64,000 bases of DNA. Origin: Gaiellasilicea sp037720595. GTDB lineage: Bacteria > Actinomycetota > Thermoleophilia > Gaiellales > Gaiellaceae. Shown one piece after another: positions 16,324 to 24,459 of the stretch. The position numbers were made by a program, and so were the translations under genes. The stretch's first letter is position 1. Each line of letters opens with the position of its first letter. The notes under the pieces were generated by a model. That model was given only the letters and a program-made list of their open reading frames with translations. It made no database searches and was not told the origin of the DNA. Where the stretch lies: NCBI GenBank assembly GCA_037720595.1, contig JBBJLW010000009.1, positions 58,993 to 122,992 on the forward strand. Direction: 5' to 3'.

Positions 16324-16731
16324 TCATCTGCCGACGGCGCGCACCTCGGCGGCCGGGGCGTCGCCGTCGCGGACGACGGTCGCGATCATCCCGCGGCGCA
16401 GAGCGGAGAAGGAGGCCGGGCGGCCGCGGACGGAGATCGAGGCCGACGGCGCGATCGCGATCGTGACGATCGTCGCGTCGCGCTCGCGCAGAGTCAGCGA
16501 GCCGGGAGCCTTGTCGCGGATCACGCCGCGGTCGATGCGGTAGTCGTGGAGCGCTCCGCCGTCCTTGACAAGCACCTCGGCGCGCACGAGGTTCGACCCG
16601 AAGAGGTAGCTCCCGAGGGCGTCCGGAAGCGCTCGCGAGAGTGCGAAGCCCGGCTGCGCCGCAAGCAGCACCGCGTTCACCGCGAGCAGCGCCGCCACCG
16701 CCCACAAGGCCTTCGATCGCTTCGAGCTCAT
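16324..16731 (-). CDS. Small exported protein of unknown function
   Basis: A 135-residue protein with one N-terminal hydrophobic segment (ALWAVAALLAVNAVLLAAQPGFALS) and an all-beta second half (GSLTLRERDATIVTIAIAPSASISVRGRPASFSALRRGMIATVVRDGDAPAAEVRAV). The latter resembles the single OB-like unit of DUF5666-type proteins. It ends 13 bases before the response regulator, probably in the same transcription unit, which would fit an envelope-stress pair. Confidence 0.7.
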   Translation of the reverse strand: MSSKRSKALWAVAALLAVNAVLLAAQPGFALSRALPDALGSYLFGSNLVRAEVLVKDGGALHDYRIDRGVIRDKAPGSLTLRERDATIVTIAIAPSASISVRGRPASFSALRRGMIATVVRDGDAPAAEVRAVGR

Positions 16732-16754
16732 CGGCGCATTGTCGCCGTCGATCG

Positions 16755-18038
16755 TCAGGGCGTGGTGCCCTCCACGTTAGGGCGATGTAAAACCGCGCTC
16801 CTGGCCGCGTCGCGGCGCTGCCGCAGCTCGCGTCCGGCGATCAGCGTCATCGCGACCCCGGTGCCGCCTGAGACGACGAAGGCAAGCGGGGTGCCGCCGA
16901 GATCGGTGAGGAAGCCCGCGAGGAGCCCGCCGATCGGTGCGAGGCCGGCGAACGCCCAGAGATAGAGGCTGACGACCCGGCCGCGCAGGTGGTCGGGGGC
17001 GCCGAGCTGGAGGATCGAGTTCGCATTCGAGGTCCAGAGCGTGAAGCAGGTGCCGGTGACGAAGAGCAGGATCGCGCAACCCCAGACGGCCGTGAGCGGC
17101 GCGAGCGCGAGCAGCGAAAGGCTGAAGCCGCCCGTCCCGGCGACGAGAACCTTCCAGCTCGCCCGGCCGAGCGCTGCGGTGAGCAGCGCACCCACGAGCG
17201 CGCCGGCGCCGAAGAACGCCGAGAGGATCCCGAAGACCTCGGGCCCCGTATTCAGGGTTTCCGAGGCGAGGAGGGGGAGGATCACGTGGAAGTTGAAGCC
17301 GACGGTGCTGACGACCGTGACGATCGCGAGGATCAGCCGCACGTGCGGGGTCCGGCGCGCGTAGCGGAGACCTTCGCCGATCGAGCGCAGCATCGACGGC
17401 GGCTCGGCGTCGCGCGCCACCGGCACGAGCTCCTCCTTCCGCATCAAGAGCAGCGATGTCAGCACGGCGAGGAAGCTCACCGTGTTGATCGCGAAACAGA
17501 CGCCGACGCCGAAGGCGGCGATCAGCACGCCCGCGAGCGAGGGGCCGACGACCCGCGAGGCGTTGAAGAGGCTCGCGTTCAGTGCCACGGCGTTCGGCAG
17601 CTCGTCCCGGCCAACGAGCTGGAAGGTGAGCGCGTGGCGCCCGGGGGCGTCGAAGACGAGCGCGCAGCCGCCGAGCGTCGCGATTACGTAGACCAGCCAG
17701 AGCGTCGCCGAGCCGGTGAGCACGATCACGGTCAGCACCGCCGAGAGCACCATCGAGAAGAGCTGCGTCGCAATCACGAGCTTGCGGTTCTCGACGCGGT
17801 CGGCCACCACCCCGGCGAAGAGCCCGAACACGGTGAATGGGGCGAAGCGGCAGAAGGCGAGGATCCCGACCGCGAGCGGAGACGAGGTCAGCTCGATCAC
17901 GAGCCACGCGAGCGCGATGTTCTGCATCCAGGTGCCGATCACCGAGACGAGCTGGCCGACGAAGAAGAGGCGGTAGTTGCGGTGCCGCTTCAGGCTCGCG
18001 AACGTGCGCGCGTTCAGCTTGAGGAGCGCTGCGGTCAC
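16755..18038 (-). CDS. MFS exporter (EntS-like MFS_3 family)
   Basis: A 427-residue protein with twelve hydrophobic segments. The loop GVVADRVENRKLVIATQL is the MFS A-motif region, and LQLGAPDHLRGRVVSLYLWAFAGLAPIGGLLAG is typical of the enterobactin-exporter-like branch. The GTG at 18038 overlaps the stop of the MarR gene (GTGA), so it is co-transcribed with that repressor and is probably a regulated drug or metabolite exporter. The long N-terminal extension seen in the same frame is shadow sequence. Confidence 0.9.
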   Translation of the reverse strand: MTAALLKLNARTFASLKRHRNYRLFFVGQLVSVIGTWMQNIALAWLVIELTSSPLAVGILAFCRFAPFTVFGLFAGVVADRVENRKLVIATQLFSMVLSAVLTVIVLTGSATLWLVYVIATLGGCALVFDAPGRHALTFQLVGRDELPNAVALNASLFNASRVVGPSLAGVLIAAFGVGVCFAINTVSFLAVLTSLLLMRKEELVPVARDAEPPSMLRSIGEGLRYARRTPHVRLILAIVTVVSTVGFNFHVILPLLASETLNTGPEVFGILSAFFGAGALVGALLTAALGRASWKVLVAGTGGFSLSLLALAPLTAVWGCAILLFVTGTCFTLWTSNANSILQLGAPDHLRGRVVSLYLWAFAGLAPIGGLLAGFLTDLGGTPLAFVVSGGTGVAMTLIAGRELRQRRDAARSAVLHRPNVEGTTP

Positions 18039-18466
18039 AGCAGGCGGCCGAGCGGCTCGAGCGCGGCCTCGATTGCCTCGAGCTCGGCCGGCTCCAGGCT
18101 CTTCAGCCGGTTGGCGAGCCACGAGGTACGGCGTGCTCGCACCCGCTTCAGCAGGCGCGCGCCTTCCTCGGTGAGGGTCAGGCCGACGCGGCGACGGTCG
18201 GTGTCGTCACGCGTCCGCTCGATCAGACCGGCCTTCTCGAGCCGGTCGACGTGCCCGGAGAGCGCGGGTGCCGAGATCCGCTCCTCGGCGGCGAGTTCGC
18301 GCAGGCTGAGGCCGGGGTGGTTGCGGATCAGCCAGAGAAGCGTCACCTGCCGGCTCGTGACGCCGAGTCCCTCCGTCTCCTTGCGCAGCTCGCGCCCGAG
18401 GCGAAGCAGAACGGGTCGGAGCTCGTTGGCAACCGCAAGCGGATCGGAGATAACGTCACTAACCAT
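18035..18466 (-). CDS. MarR-family transcriptional regulator
   Basis: A 143-residue winged-helix regulator (LRRELAAEERISAPALSGHVDRLEKAGLIERTRDDTDRRRVGLTLTEEG region is diagnostic, with the D-x-R-R-R wing). The ATG at 18466 lies inside a perfect inverted repeat. It forms an operon with the MFS exporter and is divergent from the MMPL transporter, so it probably controls both and itself. Confidence 0.9.
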   Translation of the reverse strand: MVSDVISDPLAVANELRPVLLRLGRELRKETEGLGVTSRQVTLLWLIRNHPGLSLRELAAEERISAPALSGHVDRLEKAGLIERTRDDTDRRRVGLTLTEEGARLLKRVRARRTSWLANRLKSLEPAELEAIEAALEPLGRLL

Positions 18467-18477
18467 TAGCTTGGTTA
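18460..18477. promoter_or_regulatory. Inverted repeat, probable MarR operator
   Basis: TAACCA, six bases, then TGGTTA form a perfect inverted repeat that covers the marR start codon in the 70-base divergent gap. A second half-site pair (TGGT ... ACCA) overlaps it on the MMPL side to about 18488. Size and position suit autoregulation by a MarR dimer. Confidence 0.6.
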
Positions 18478-18536
18478 CGAGTTTACCAGATGGACTCCCC
18501 TGCGCCTTCTCGTTTCGGGGAGCTAGCCTCGTACTC

Positions 18537-20723
18537 GTGACCGAACGGCTCGCGCGGCACGCCGCCCTGCACCCGAAGCGGATGCTCTCGATCTGGGGTG
18601 CGATCATCGTCGTCTCGATCGCGACGATCGCCCTACTCCTCCCGTCGGCGCTCACGACGGACGCGACGGTAACGAACGACCCCGAGTCGGAGCAGGGCTA
18701 CGACGCGATGTTCAACCGGCTCCCACCGTCGGACGACTTCGTCAACGAGGTCGTCCTCTTCCGCGCGCCCGGCCGGGACGTGACGGAGAGTCCACAAGTC
18801 CGCGCCGAGGTGCTGGAGCTTGCGGCGGCGTTGCGGGACACAGGGCGAACGATGCGGGTGACGACCTATTACGAGGCGAACGACGAGGGTCTGCTCTCGC
18901 CGGACCGGGATTCGACCGCGCTCACGATCGCGATGGGCTTCGACGCGGAGGAGGGAATCGAAGACGTGCTCGCGGTCGTCCGGGAAGCCGACTTAGGGCC
19001 CTACGAGGTCTCGATCACGGGCGAGTTCACGGTCGACAACGACTTCCTCGACCTCTCCAACAAGGATCTCAAGGAGGGCGAGCTCTTCTTCGGCCTCCCC
19101 GCGGCGTTGATCGTGCTGCTCCTCGTCTTCGGGGCCGTCGTCGCCTCGTTCGTCCCGATCCTGCTCGCGATCGTCTCGATCATCTTCGCGCTTGCGCTCG
19201 TGGCGGTCGTCGGCCAGGCCTGGGAGGTGTCGTTCTTCGTGGTCAACATGCTCACCGGTATGGGGCTCGCGCTCGGGGTCGACTACGCGCTCTTCATCGT
19301 CTCCCGATTTCGGGAGGAGCGGGCGCGAGGACTGGAAAAGGTCGACGCGATCGCCGCGACCGGGCGGAGCGCGAGCCGCGCCGTCCTCTTCAGCGGCTCG
19401 GCGTTCGTGATCGCGCTCACCGGGATGCTCCTCGTGCCGGACACGATCCTGCGCAGTCTCGCGGCGGGCGCGATCCTCGTCGGCTTCACCGCGGTCGCGG
19501 CGGCGACGACGCTCCTCCCGGCCGTGCTCTCGCTGCTCGGCGACCGCGTCGACGCACTCCGGCTTCCGTTCCTCGGCCGCGGCTCTGCGGGCGAGGGCCG
19601 GTTTTGGGGTTGGGTCGTCGAGTGGGTGCAGCGACGGCCGCTCGCCAGCCTCGTCGTCTCGACGGCGCTCCTCGTCGCGCTCGCGCTCCCGGCACTCGAC
19701 CTGCGCACGGGTTCGGCAGGAGTCCGCACGATCCCCGACGGCTACGCCTCGAAGGACGGCTTCAACGCGCTCCAACGGGAGCTCGGCGTCGGCACCGTCG
19801 ACTCGGCGGAGATCGTCGTCGAGGGGGATGTTTCGGCGCCGCGCGTACGGCAGGGGATCGAGCGACTGCGCGACGAGCTCGCGAACGACCCGGGGTTCCG
19901 CTCACCCGAGATCACGTACGGGCCGAACCGCGACCTCGCGGTCGTGGAGGCGCTGGTAGTGGGCGACAGCCGGGACGAGCAGGCCGTGCAGTCGATTGAG
20001 CGGCTGCGGCAGGAAGTCGTCCCGGCCGCGCTCGGCGGCACCGGCGTGACGACCTACGTGACCGGCGAGACCGCGGAGATCGTCGACTACCGCGAGGTGA
20101 TGAAGCGCTGGCTCCCGATCGTCTTCGTCTTCGTGCTCGGGCTCAGCTTTATCCTCCTCACGCTCGCCTTCCGCTCGATCGTCGTCCCGGCGAAGGCGAT
20201 CGCGCTCAACCTGCTCTCGGTCGGCGCAGCCTACGGGCTGATCGTGCTCGTCTTCCAGAAGGGGGTCGGAAACGAGCTCTTCGGCTTCCCGCAGGTCGAT
20301 GCGATCGAGGCGTGGCTGCCGCTCTTCCTCTTCTCGGTGCTCTTCGGGCTCTCGATGGACTACCACGTCTTCCTGCTCAGCCGCATTCGCGAGCGCTATA
20401 CCCAGACCGGGAACTCGAGCGAGGCGGTCGAGTTCGGGGTGCGGACGACGGCGCGGCTGATCACGGGAGCCGCGCTGATCATCATCGTCGTCTTCACCGG
20501 TTTCGCGACCGGGGAGCTCGTGATGTTCCAGCAGATGGGCCTCGGCGTCGCCGTCGCGCTCCTGCTCGACGCGACCGTGATCCGCTCGGTGCTCGTTCCC
20601 GCGGCGATGGAGCTGCTCGGCGAGCGCAACTGGTATCTCCCGCGCTGGCTCGAGTGGCAGCCGCACGTCGAAGTCGAAGCGCCGGAGGCGGAGCCCGAGG
20701 CGGTGCCCGTCAGCGTGACGTAA
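18537..20723 (+). CDS. MMPL/RND-family membrane transporter
   Basis: A 728-residue protein from the GTG at 18537. The frame is open far upstream but only becomes coding-like here. It has two repeats, each with one helix, a large outside domain and five helices. GMGLALGVDYALFIVSRFREERARG and LFGLSMDYHVFLLSRIRERY are the paired proton-relay Asp motifs of MMPL proteins. It probably exports lipids or drugs. It is divergent from, and likely controlled by, the MarR regulator. Confidence 0.93.
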   Translation: MTERLARHAALHPKRMLSIWGAIIVVSIATIALLLPSALTTDATVTNDPESEQGYDAMFNRLPPSDDFVNEVVLFRAPGRDVTESPQVRAEVLELAAALRDTGRTMRVTTYYEANDEGLLSPDRDSTALTIAMGFDAEEGIEDVLAVVREADLGPYEVSITGEFTVDNDFLDLSNKDLKEGELFFGLPAALIVLLLVFGAVVASFVPILLAIVSIIFALALVAVVGQAWEVSFFVVNMLTGMGLALGVDYALFIVSRFREERARGLEKVDAIAATGRSASRAVLFSGSAFVIALTGMLLVPDTILRSLAAGAILVGFTAVAAATTLLPAVLSLLGDRVDALRLPFLGRGSAGEGRFWGWVVEWVQRRPLASLVVSTALLVALALPALDLRTGSAGVRTIPDGYASKDGFNALQRELGVGTVDSAEIVVEGDVSAPRVRQGIERLRDELANDPGFRSPEITYGPNRDLAVVEALVVGDSRDEQAVQSIERLRQEVVPAALGGTGVTTYVTGETAEIVDYREVMKRWLPIVFVFVLGLSFILLTLAFRSIVVPAKAIALNLLSVGAAYGLIVLVFQKGVGNELFGFPQVDAIEAWLPLFLFSVLFGLSMDYHVFLLSRIRERYTQTGNSSEAVEFGVRTTARLITGAALIIIVVFTGFATGELVMFQQMGLGVAVALLLDATVIRSVLVPAAMELLGERNWYLPRWLEWQPHVEVEAPEAEPEAVPVSVT

Positions 20724-20760
20724 ACGCTCGCCAGGGGACGGCTTGGGGCCGCTGGGCGGC

Positions 20761-20820
20761 CCCCTTCAGGGATCTTCGCGCGCTGAGCATCCGCTCCTGC
20801 GGCTGCTCAGTTTGCGCTGA
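20761..20820 (+). repeat. 60-bp hairpin repeat, copy A
   Basis: The first of three copies of a ~60-base element. It holds a hairpin at 20784-20809 (TGAGCA and CCGC pairing with GCGG and TGCTCA, one mismatch, TCCT loop). Its right end supplies the last codons and stop of the dehalogenase gene on the minus strand. It lies between convergent genes and may terminate both. Confidence 0.8.
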
Positions 20821-21685
20821 TGAATCGCGCGATCCGGGCGCCGATCTCCTCGCCCTTGTCCTCCTGCAGGAAGTGACCGGCACCGGCCACGATCTCCGGC
20901 TCGAGCGCGCCGGGAATATGGGCGGCGATCCTCTCGGCGACGCGCGGCGAGAAGATCGGATCCGAGTCGGAGAAGAGCACGAGCGTCGGCTTCTCCCAGC
21001 GGCCGAGCGCCTCGCGCACGGCGAGCATGGGCGGTGTGTTCGGATGCTCGGGTTCGGTCGGCACATGCTCGGGAAACGCGAGTACGCCGGCCTTCGACTC
21101 CGCCACCGGCCACGGAGCGCTGTAGGCCTCCTCGACGGCCTCGTCCAGCGGCTGCACGCACGAGATCCGCACGAGCCGGCCGGGGACGAGGTCGGTGCCG
21201 TGGCGACGGACGAAGGCGCGGAAGCGGAGCCATTCGTCCGACGGCGGCCGACCGGCGCCGATGCCCGTGTTCATTATCACGAGCCGGGCCACGCGCTCGG
21301 GCTCCTCGACCGCGAGCCGGAGGCCGATCGGCCCGCCCCAGTCCTGGACGACGATCGTCATATCGCGGAGATCGAGCTCCTCGGCGAGTCTGCGAACTGA
21401 GTCGGTGTGACCGTCGTAGGAGTAGTCCTCGACTCGCAGCGGCTTGTCCGAGCGGCCGAATCCGAAGTAGTCGGGCGCGACAGCGCGAGCCCCCGGGGTC
21501 AGCTCGGGAATGACCTTCCGATAGAGGTACGACCAGGTCGGCTCGCCGTGGAGAAGGAGAACCGGTGCGCCCGAACCCTCGTCGAGGTAGTGCATTCGGA
21601 GACCGTCCTGCTCGACGTAGTTGGGTGCGAACGGATAGCCGGGAAGGTCTGCGAAGCGCTCGTCCGGTGTGCGGTAGGCGTCCAT
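20807..21685 (-). CDS. Haloalkane dehalogenase-like alpha/beta hydrolase
   Basis: A 292-residue alpha/beta hydrolase. HGEPTW (46-51) is the oxyanion loop. VQDWGG gives nucleophile D115 followed by the halide-binding W116. NTGIGAGRPP lies in the cap region. DSDPIFSP and GAGHFLQED supply the late acid and the catalytic His. The DWGG signature separates haloalkane dehalogenases from esterases. The reaction would be hydrolysis of a carbon-halogen bond to an alcohol. The start at MDAYRTPDERF fits the family better than the upstream ATG. No degradation pathway is nearby. Confidence 0.85.
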   Translation of the reverse strand: MDAYRTPDERFADLPGYPFAPNYVEQDGLRMHYLDEGSGAPVLLLHGEPTWSYLYRKVIPELTPGARAVAPDYFGFGRSDKPLRVEDYSYDGHTDSVRRLAEELDLRDMTIVVQDWGGPIGLRLAVEEPERVARLVIMNTGIGAGRPPSDEWLRFRAFVRRHGTDLVPGRLVRISCVQPLDEAVEEAYSAPWPVAESKAGVLAFPEHVPTEPEHPNTPPMLAVREALGRWEKPTLVLFSDSDPIFSPRVAERIAAHIPGALEPEIVAGAGHFLQEDKGEEIGARIARFISAN

Positions 21686-21746
21686 CCCGGCCGACCCTAC
21701 TTCGGCCTCGGCTTCGCCGTCCGCCGAGGCGGGCATACTCGGGCGG

Positions 21747-23108
21747 ATGAATCAACCGCCTCGCGACCCAGCTGGCCCGGGAGATCCAGTAGACCCGGAC
21801 GAACCGCTCGACGAGACGATCGTCCGCGATGAATGGGGCGAGGAGACCGTGATCCGAGCCGAGGAGCCGGTCGTCGCCGAAACGGTTGTCGAGGAGCGCG
21901 AGGAGGTGCCCGTCCGCCGCCCGCCGCTCATCTGGCCGTGGTTGCTCGCGTTCCTGGTGCTCGTGCTCGGCGGACTCGGCGCGTACTACTACTTCAGCCA
22001 GGAGGACGAGAACACGGTGCCGGCGGTCGTCGGCGAGCGCGAGGAGAACGCACAGGCGTCGGTCCGCGAGGCCGGCTTCGAGCCCCGCTCGGAGCAGCAG
22101 GAGAGCCCCAAGCCGAGCGGCGTCGTAATCGACCAGAGCCCCGACGGAGGAACCGAGCTAGAGGAGGGCAAGACGGTGCTGTTGACCGTCTCGAGCGGGC
22201 CGCCGCGCGAGACCGTCCCTGACGTCGTCGGCGAGCAGACGGCCGAGGCCGTCGCCGCCCTGGAGGCAGCGAATTTCGAGGCGGACGTCACAGAGGCCTT
22301 CTCCGACGAGCAGGCAGGCACCGTGATCCGCCAGGAGCCGGCTGCCGGCGGAAACCTGAAGGAAGGCTCGACCGTCGCGCTGACGGTGTCGAAGGGACCC
22401 GAGCCCGTCGAGGTGCCCGACGTCGTCGGCACGACCTCGTCGGAGGCGACCGCGACGCTGCGCGACGCGGGACTCGAGGCGAATCTCGTCCCGGTTCCCT
22501 CCGACCGGACGGCTGGCACCGTCCTGGCGCAGAACCCAGCTGCAGGGACGACTGCCAAGTCGGGATCGAAGGTTCGACTCAACGTCGCCCAGGCGCCCGA
22601 CGAGACTACGCCCTCGACGACGACGGAGCCGCTTCCCGCCACGACGCAGGTGACGACCCAGACGACGACTCAGGCCACGACCACCGCGCCGCCGCCGGCT
22701 CCGACGCCGGCAACCGTGCCCGATGCAGTCGGGCAGGAGCTGGCAGTCGGCGCGCGGAGCTTCGGCGACGAGAGGTTGAAGGTCGCCGTGCGCTACGTAC
22801 CCTCGCGAGAGGCGCGGGGCCGGATCGTCGCGCAGGCTCAGCCCGCGGGCACGGAGCTCCGGCGCGGAGACACGGTTCAGGTCAATGTCTCGAACGGCGC
22901 CGATCCCGCTCCTGCGACGGCCGTTCCGAACGTGGCAGGCGACGAAGCGGGTGAGGCACGTTCGCAGCTCGAGGCTGCGGGCTTCGAGGTGCTGGCGATC
23001 GAGCTCACCGTCGCGGGGTCGCAGGCTGGCGTGGTGATCTCGCAGACGCCCGGCGGCGGTGCGAGCGTGCCGAGAGGATCGCTCGTGATTCTCTACGTCG
23101 GCGGCTGA
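21747..23108 (+). CDS. Membrane-anchored PASTA-repeat protein
   Basis: A 453-residue protein: an acidic Pro-rich cytoplasmic N-terminus, one membrane helix (LIWPWLLAFLVLVLGGLGAYYYF, about 61-83), then five PASTA units (starting about 90, 157, 224, 327 and 387). A Thr-rich linker at about 290-325 separates units three and four. PASTA units bind muropeptides or beta-lactam-like ligands. There is no kinase domain, so it resembles the extracellular half of PknB as a stand-alone wall sensor or anchor. Confidence 0.9.
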   Translation: MNQPPRDPAGPGDPVDPDEPLDETIVRDEWGEETVIRAEEPVVAETVVEEREEVPVRRPPLIWPWLLAFLVLVLGGLGAYYYFSQEDENTVPAVVGEREENAQASVREAGFEPRSEQQESPKPSGVVIDQSPDGGTELEEGKTVLLTVSSGPPRETVPDVVGEQTAEAVAALEAANFEADVTEAFSDEQAGTVIRQEPAAGGNLKEGSTVALTVSKGPEPVEVPDVVGTTSSEATATLRDAGLEANLVPVPSDRTAGTVLAQNPAAGTTAKSGSKVRLNVAQAPDETTPSTTTEPLPATTQVTTQTTTQATTTAPPPAPTPATVPDAVGQELAVGARSFGDERLKVAVRYVPSREARGRIVAQAQPAGTELRRGDTVQVNVSNGADPAPATAVPNVAGDEAGEARSQLEAAGFEVLAIELTVAGSQAGVVISQTPGGGASVPRGSLVILYVGG

Positions 23109-23113
23109 ATAGT

Positions 23114-23173
23114 CAGCGCAAGATCAGCATCCGCAGGAGCGGATGCTGATTGCGCGAAGACCCCTGAAGGGTC
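23114..23173 (-). repeat. 60-bp hairpin repeat, copy B
   Basis: The second copy, in inverse orientation, starting six bases after the PASTA gene stop. It has a perfect 11-bp stem (TCAGCATCCGC, AGGA loop, at 23125-23150). As in copies A and C, the same end of the element faces the 3' end of the adjoining gene. Confidence 0.8.
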
Positions 23174-23232
23174 GCTTCGCTCCCGGCTCCGATCCCTTGG
23201 AAACCGCTTCGTGGCACGAAGAGTGACCCCGA

Positions 23233-23532
23233 TCAGGTCGGGTGGCTCTTTGCGCGATGCGCATGCGCTTGAGCTCGGTGTCCACGTGCAGACGGAGGCT
23301 CCGCGTACGTGTCGTCGAGCCACGCGACGATCCGGTCGGCACCGGTGATCGCTTCGCCGTCCTCGGTCAACAGCACCGGGATCTCGTCGTTCCCGGCCGC
23401 CTCGCGCAGCTCGTTGCGATCCTCTGGCCGCGGCTCGACCTGCATCGCGAGGAACGGTACGCCGAGCTCGGTCAGCCGCGTCCGCACGCGCTGGGAGTAC
23501 GGGCACCACTCGGCCTGATAGAGCGTGAGCAT
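23233..23532 (-). CDS. Glutaredoxin-like thiol oxidoreductase
   Basis: A 99-residue protein with MLTLYQAEWCPYSQRVRTRLTELGVPF at the start (C-P-Y-S redox motif near residue 10), the cis-Pro segment IPVLLTEDG and a last helix GADRIVAWLDDTY. The single-cysteine CPYS site and GST-N-like order suggest a monothiol glutaredoxin or the N-domain of a small GST. The last 18 residues (His/Ala/Arg-rich) are unusual and probably unstructured. Confidence 0.82.
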   Translation of the reverse strand: MLTLYQAEWCPYSQRVRTRLTELGVPFLAMQVEPRPEDRNELREAAGNDEIPVLLTEDGEAITGADRIVAWLDDTYAEPPSARGHRAQAHAHRAKSHPT

Positions 23533-23596
23533 GGAAAGCCGAGCGTACCGCGCCCCGGCTCAGCCTCGAAAGGCGTGTCGGCAGCGGCACCGTCCA

Positions 23597-23657
23597 GGGC
23601 CAGCCCCTAGACGCGTCCGGTCGGGCCATGGCCGGGGCCAGCCCCTGGACGCGGCCG
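23597..23657. repeat. Two direct copies of a 23-bp GC-rich sequence
   Basis: GGGCCAGCCCCTAGACGCG at 23597 recurs as GGGCCAGCCCCTGGACGCG at 23635 (21 of 23 bases identical over the full unit, period 38). The units can also form hairpins through GGGGCCAGCCCC. They lie between the glutaredoxin gene and the 3' end of the phoP-like gene. Termination or an intergenic repeat family is possible. Confidence 0.5.
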
Positions 23658-23677
23658 AAAAGGACAGGTGCGCTGCC

Positions 23678-24373
23678 CTACTTCGGCGCGGCTTCGAGCT
23701 TGTAGCCGACCCCGTAGCGCGTCTGGATGAACGTGTGCCTGGGCGCACGGTGGTCGATCTTCTCCCGCAACTTGCGGACGAAGACGTCGACGGTGCGGTC
23801 GCGGTGCGAGGCGCGACGGCCCCAGACGCGCTGGAGCAGCTCGTCCCGGGTGAGCACGCGGCCCTCGTCGACCGCCAGCGCGTAGATCAGCCGGAACTCG
23901 GTCGGAGTCAGCTCGGCGCTCGCACCGTCGACGTAGGCCTGGACGTTGCGCGGGTCGAGCCGGAGCTCCTCGATCTCGATCTGCTCACCGCGGCGCGAGT
24001 CCTGGGCGCGCGTGCCGCGGCGGGCTGCCGCGCCGACCCGGGCGACGAGCTCCTTCATCGAGAACGGCTTGACGAGGTAGTCGTCGGCGCCGATCTCGAG
24101 CGCGTGCACCCGGTCGTGCTCGGTGCCGCGGGCGCTGACGACGACGATCGGCGTGCCGATTCCCTCGCCGCGCGCCTGCTCGATCACCTTCCAGCCGTCC
24201 ACGCCCGGGAGCATCAGGTCGAGGACGCAGACGTCCGGCCGCTCGTAACGAAGGCGCGCAAGTCCGGTCTCGCCGTTCGCGACTCCGACGGCGTCGAACC
24301 CCGCGACGACGAGATGCCGCGCCATTCCCTGCGCGATCACGTCGTCGTCCTCGATGATCAGAACCTTTGCCAT
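23678..24373 (-). CDS. phoP: PhoP/PhoB-like response regulator
   Basis: A 231-residue OmpR-family regulator: receiver domain with D10/D11 pocket, phospho-acceptor D52 (VLDLMLPGVDG) and Lys in YLVKPFSM, then a winged helix (ELTPTEFRLIYALAVDE, RDELLQRVWGRR, RTVDVFVRKLREKI, TRYGVGYKLE). It is divergent from a PhoR-like kinase with a Pho box between them and lies next to pstSCAB-phoU, which supports a phosphate role. The name is inferred from context. The start at 24373 is preferred over 24385. Confidence 0.85.
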   Translation of the reverse strand: MAKVLIIEDDDVIAQGMARHLVVAGFDAVGVANGETGLARLRYERPDVCVLDLMLPGVDGWKVIEQARGEGIGTPIVVVSARGTEHDRVHALEIGADDYLVKPFSMKELVARVGAAARRGTRAQDSRRGEQIEIEELRLDPRNVQAYVDGASAELTPTEFRLIYALAVDEGRVLTRDELLQRVWGRRASHRDRTVDVFVRKLREKIDHRAPRHTFIQTRYGVGYKLEAAPK

Positions 24374-24408
24374 CAGGTGAATCATGCAACGCGGACGGGC
24401 TGTCGGAG

Positions 24409-24437
24409 GGTTACCGTCCGGTAACGGTCTGGTGAAT
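24409..24437 (-). promoter_or_regulatory. Pho box between phoP-like and phoR-like genes
   Basis: Reading the minus strand, ATTCACC, CGTTACC and GGTAACC start at exact 11-base steps (24437, 24426, 24415). This is the spacing of Streptomyces PhoP boxes (consensus GTTCACC). The outer two units also form the palindrome GTTACCG-TC-CGGTAAC. It suggests autoregulation of the two-component genes. Confidence 0.6.
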
Positions 24438-24459
24438 CCGCTTCTGTTACAACGGGCGC

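Noticed and set aside
16989..18536. A 500-codon open extension upstream of the MMPL transporter
   Set aside because: It is antisense to the MFS and MarR genes and has the charged, repetitive composition of GC-rich shadow frames. The GTG at 18537 starts recognisable MMPL sequence.
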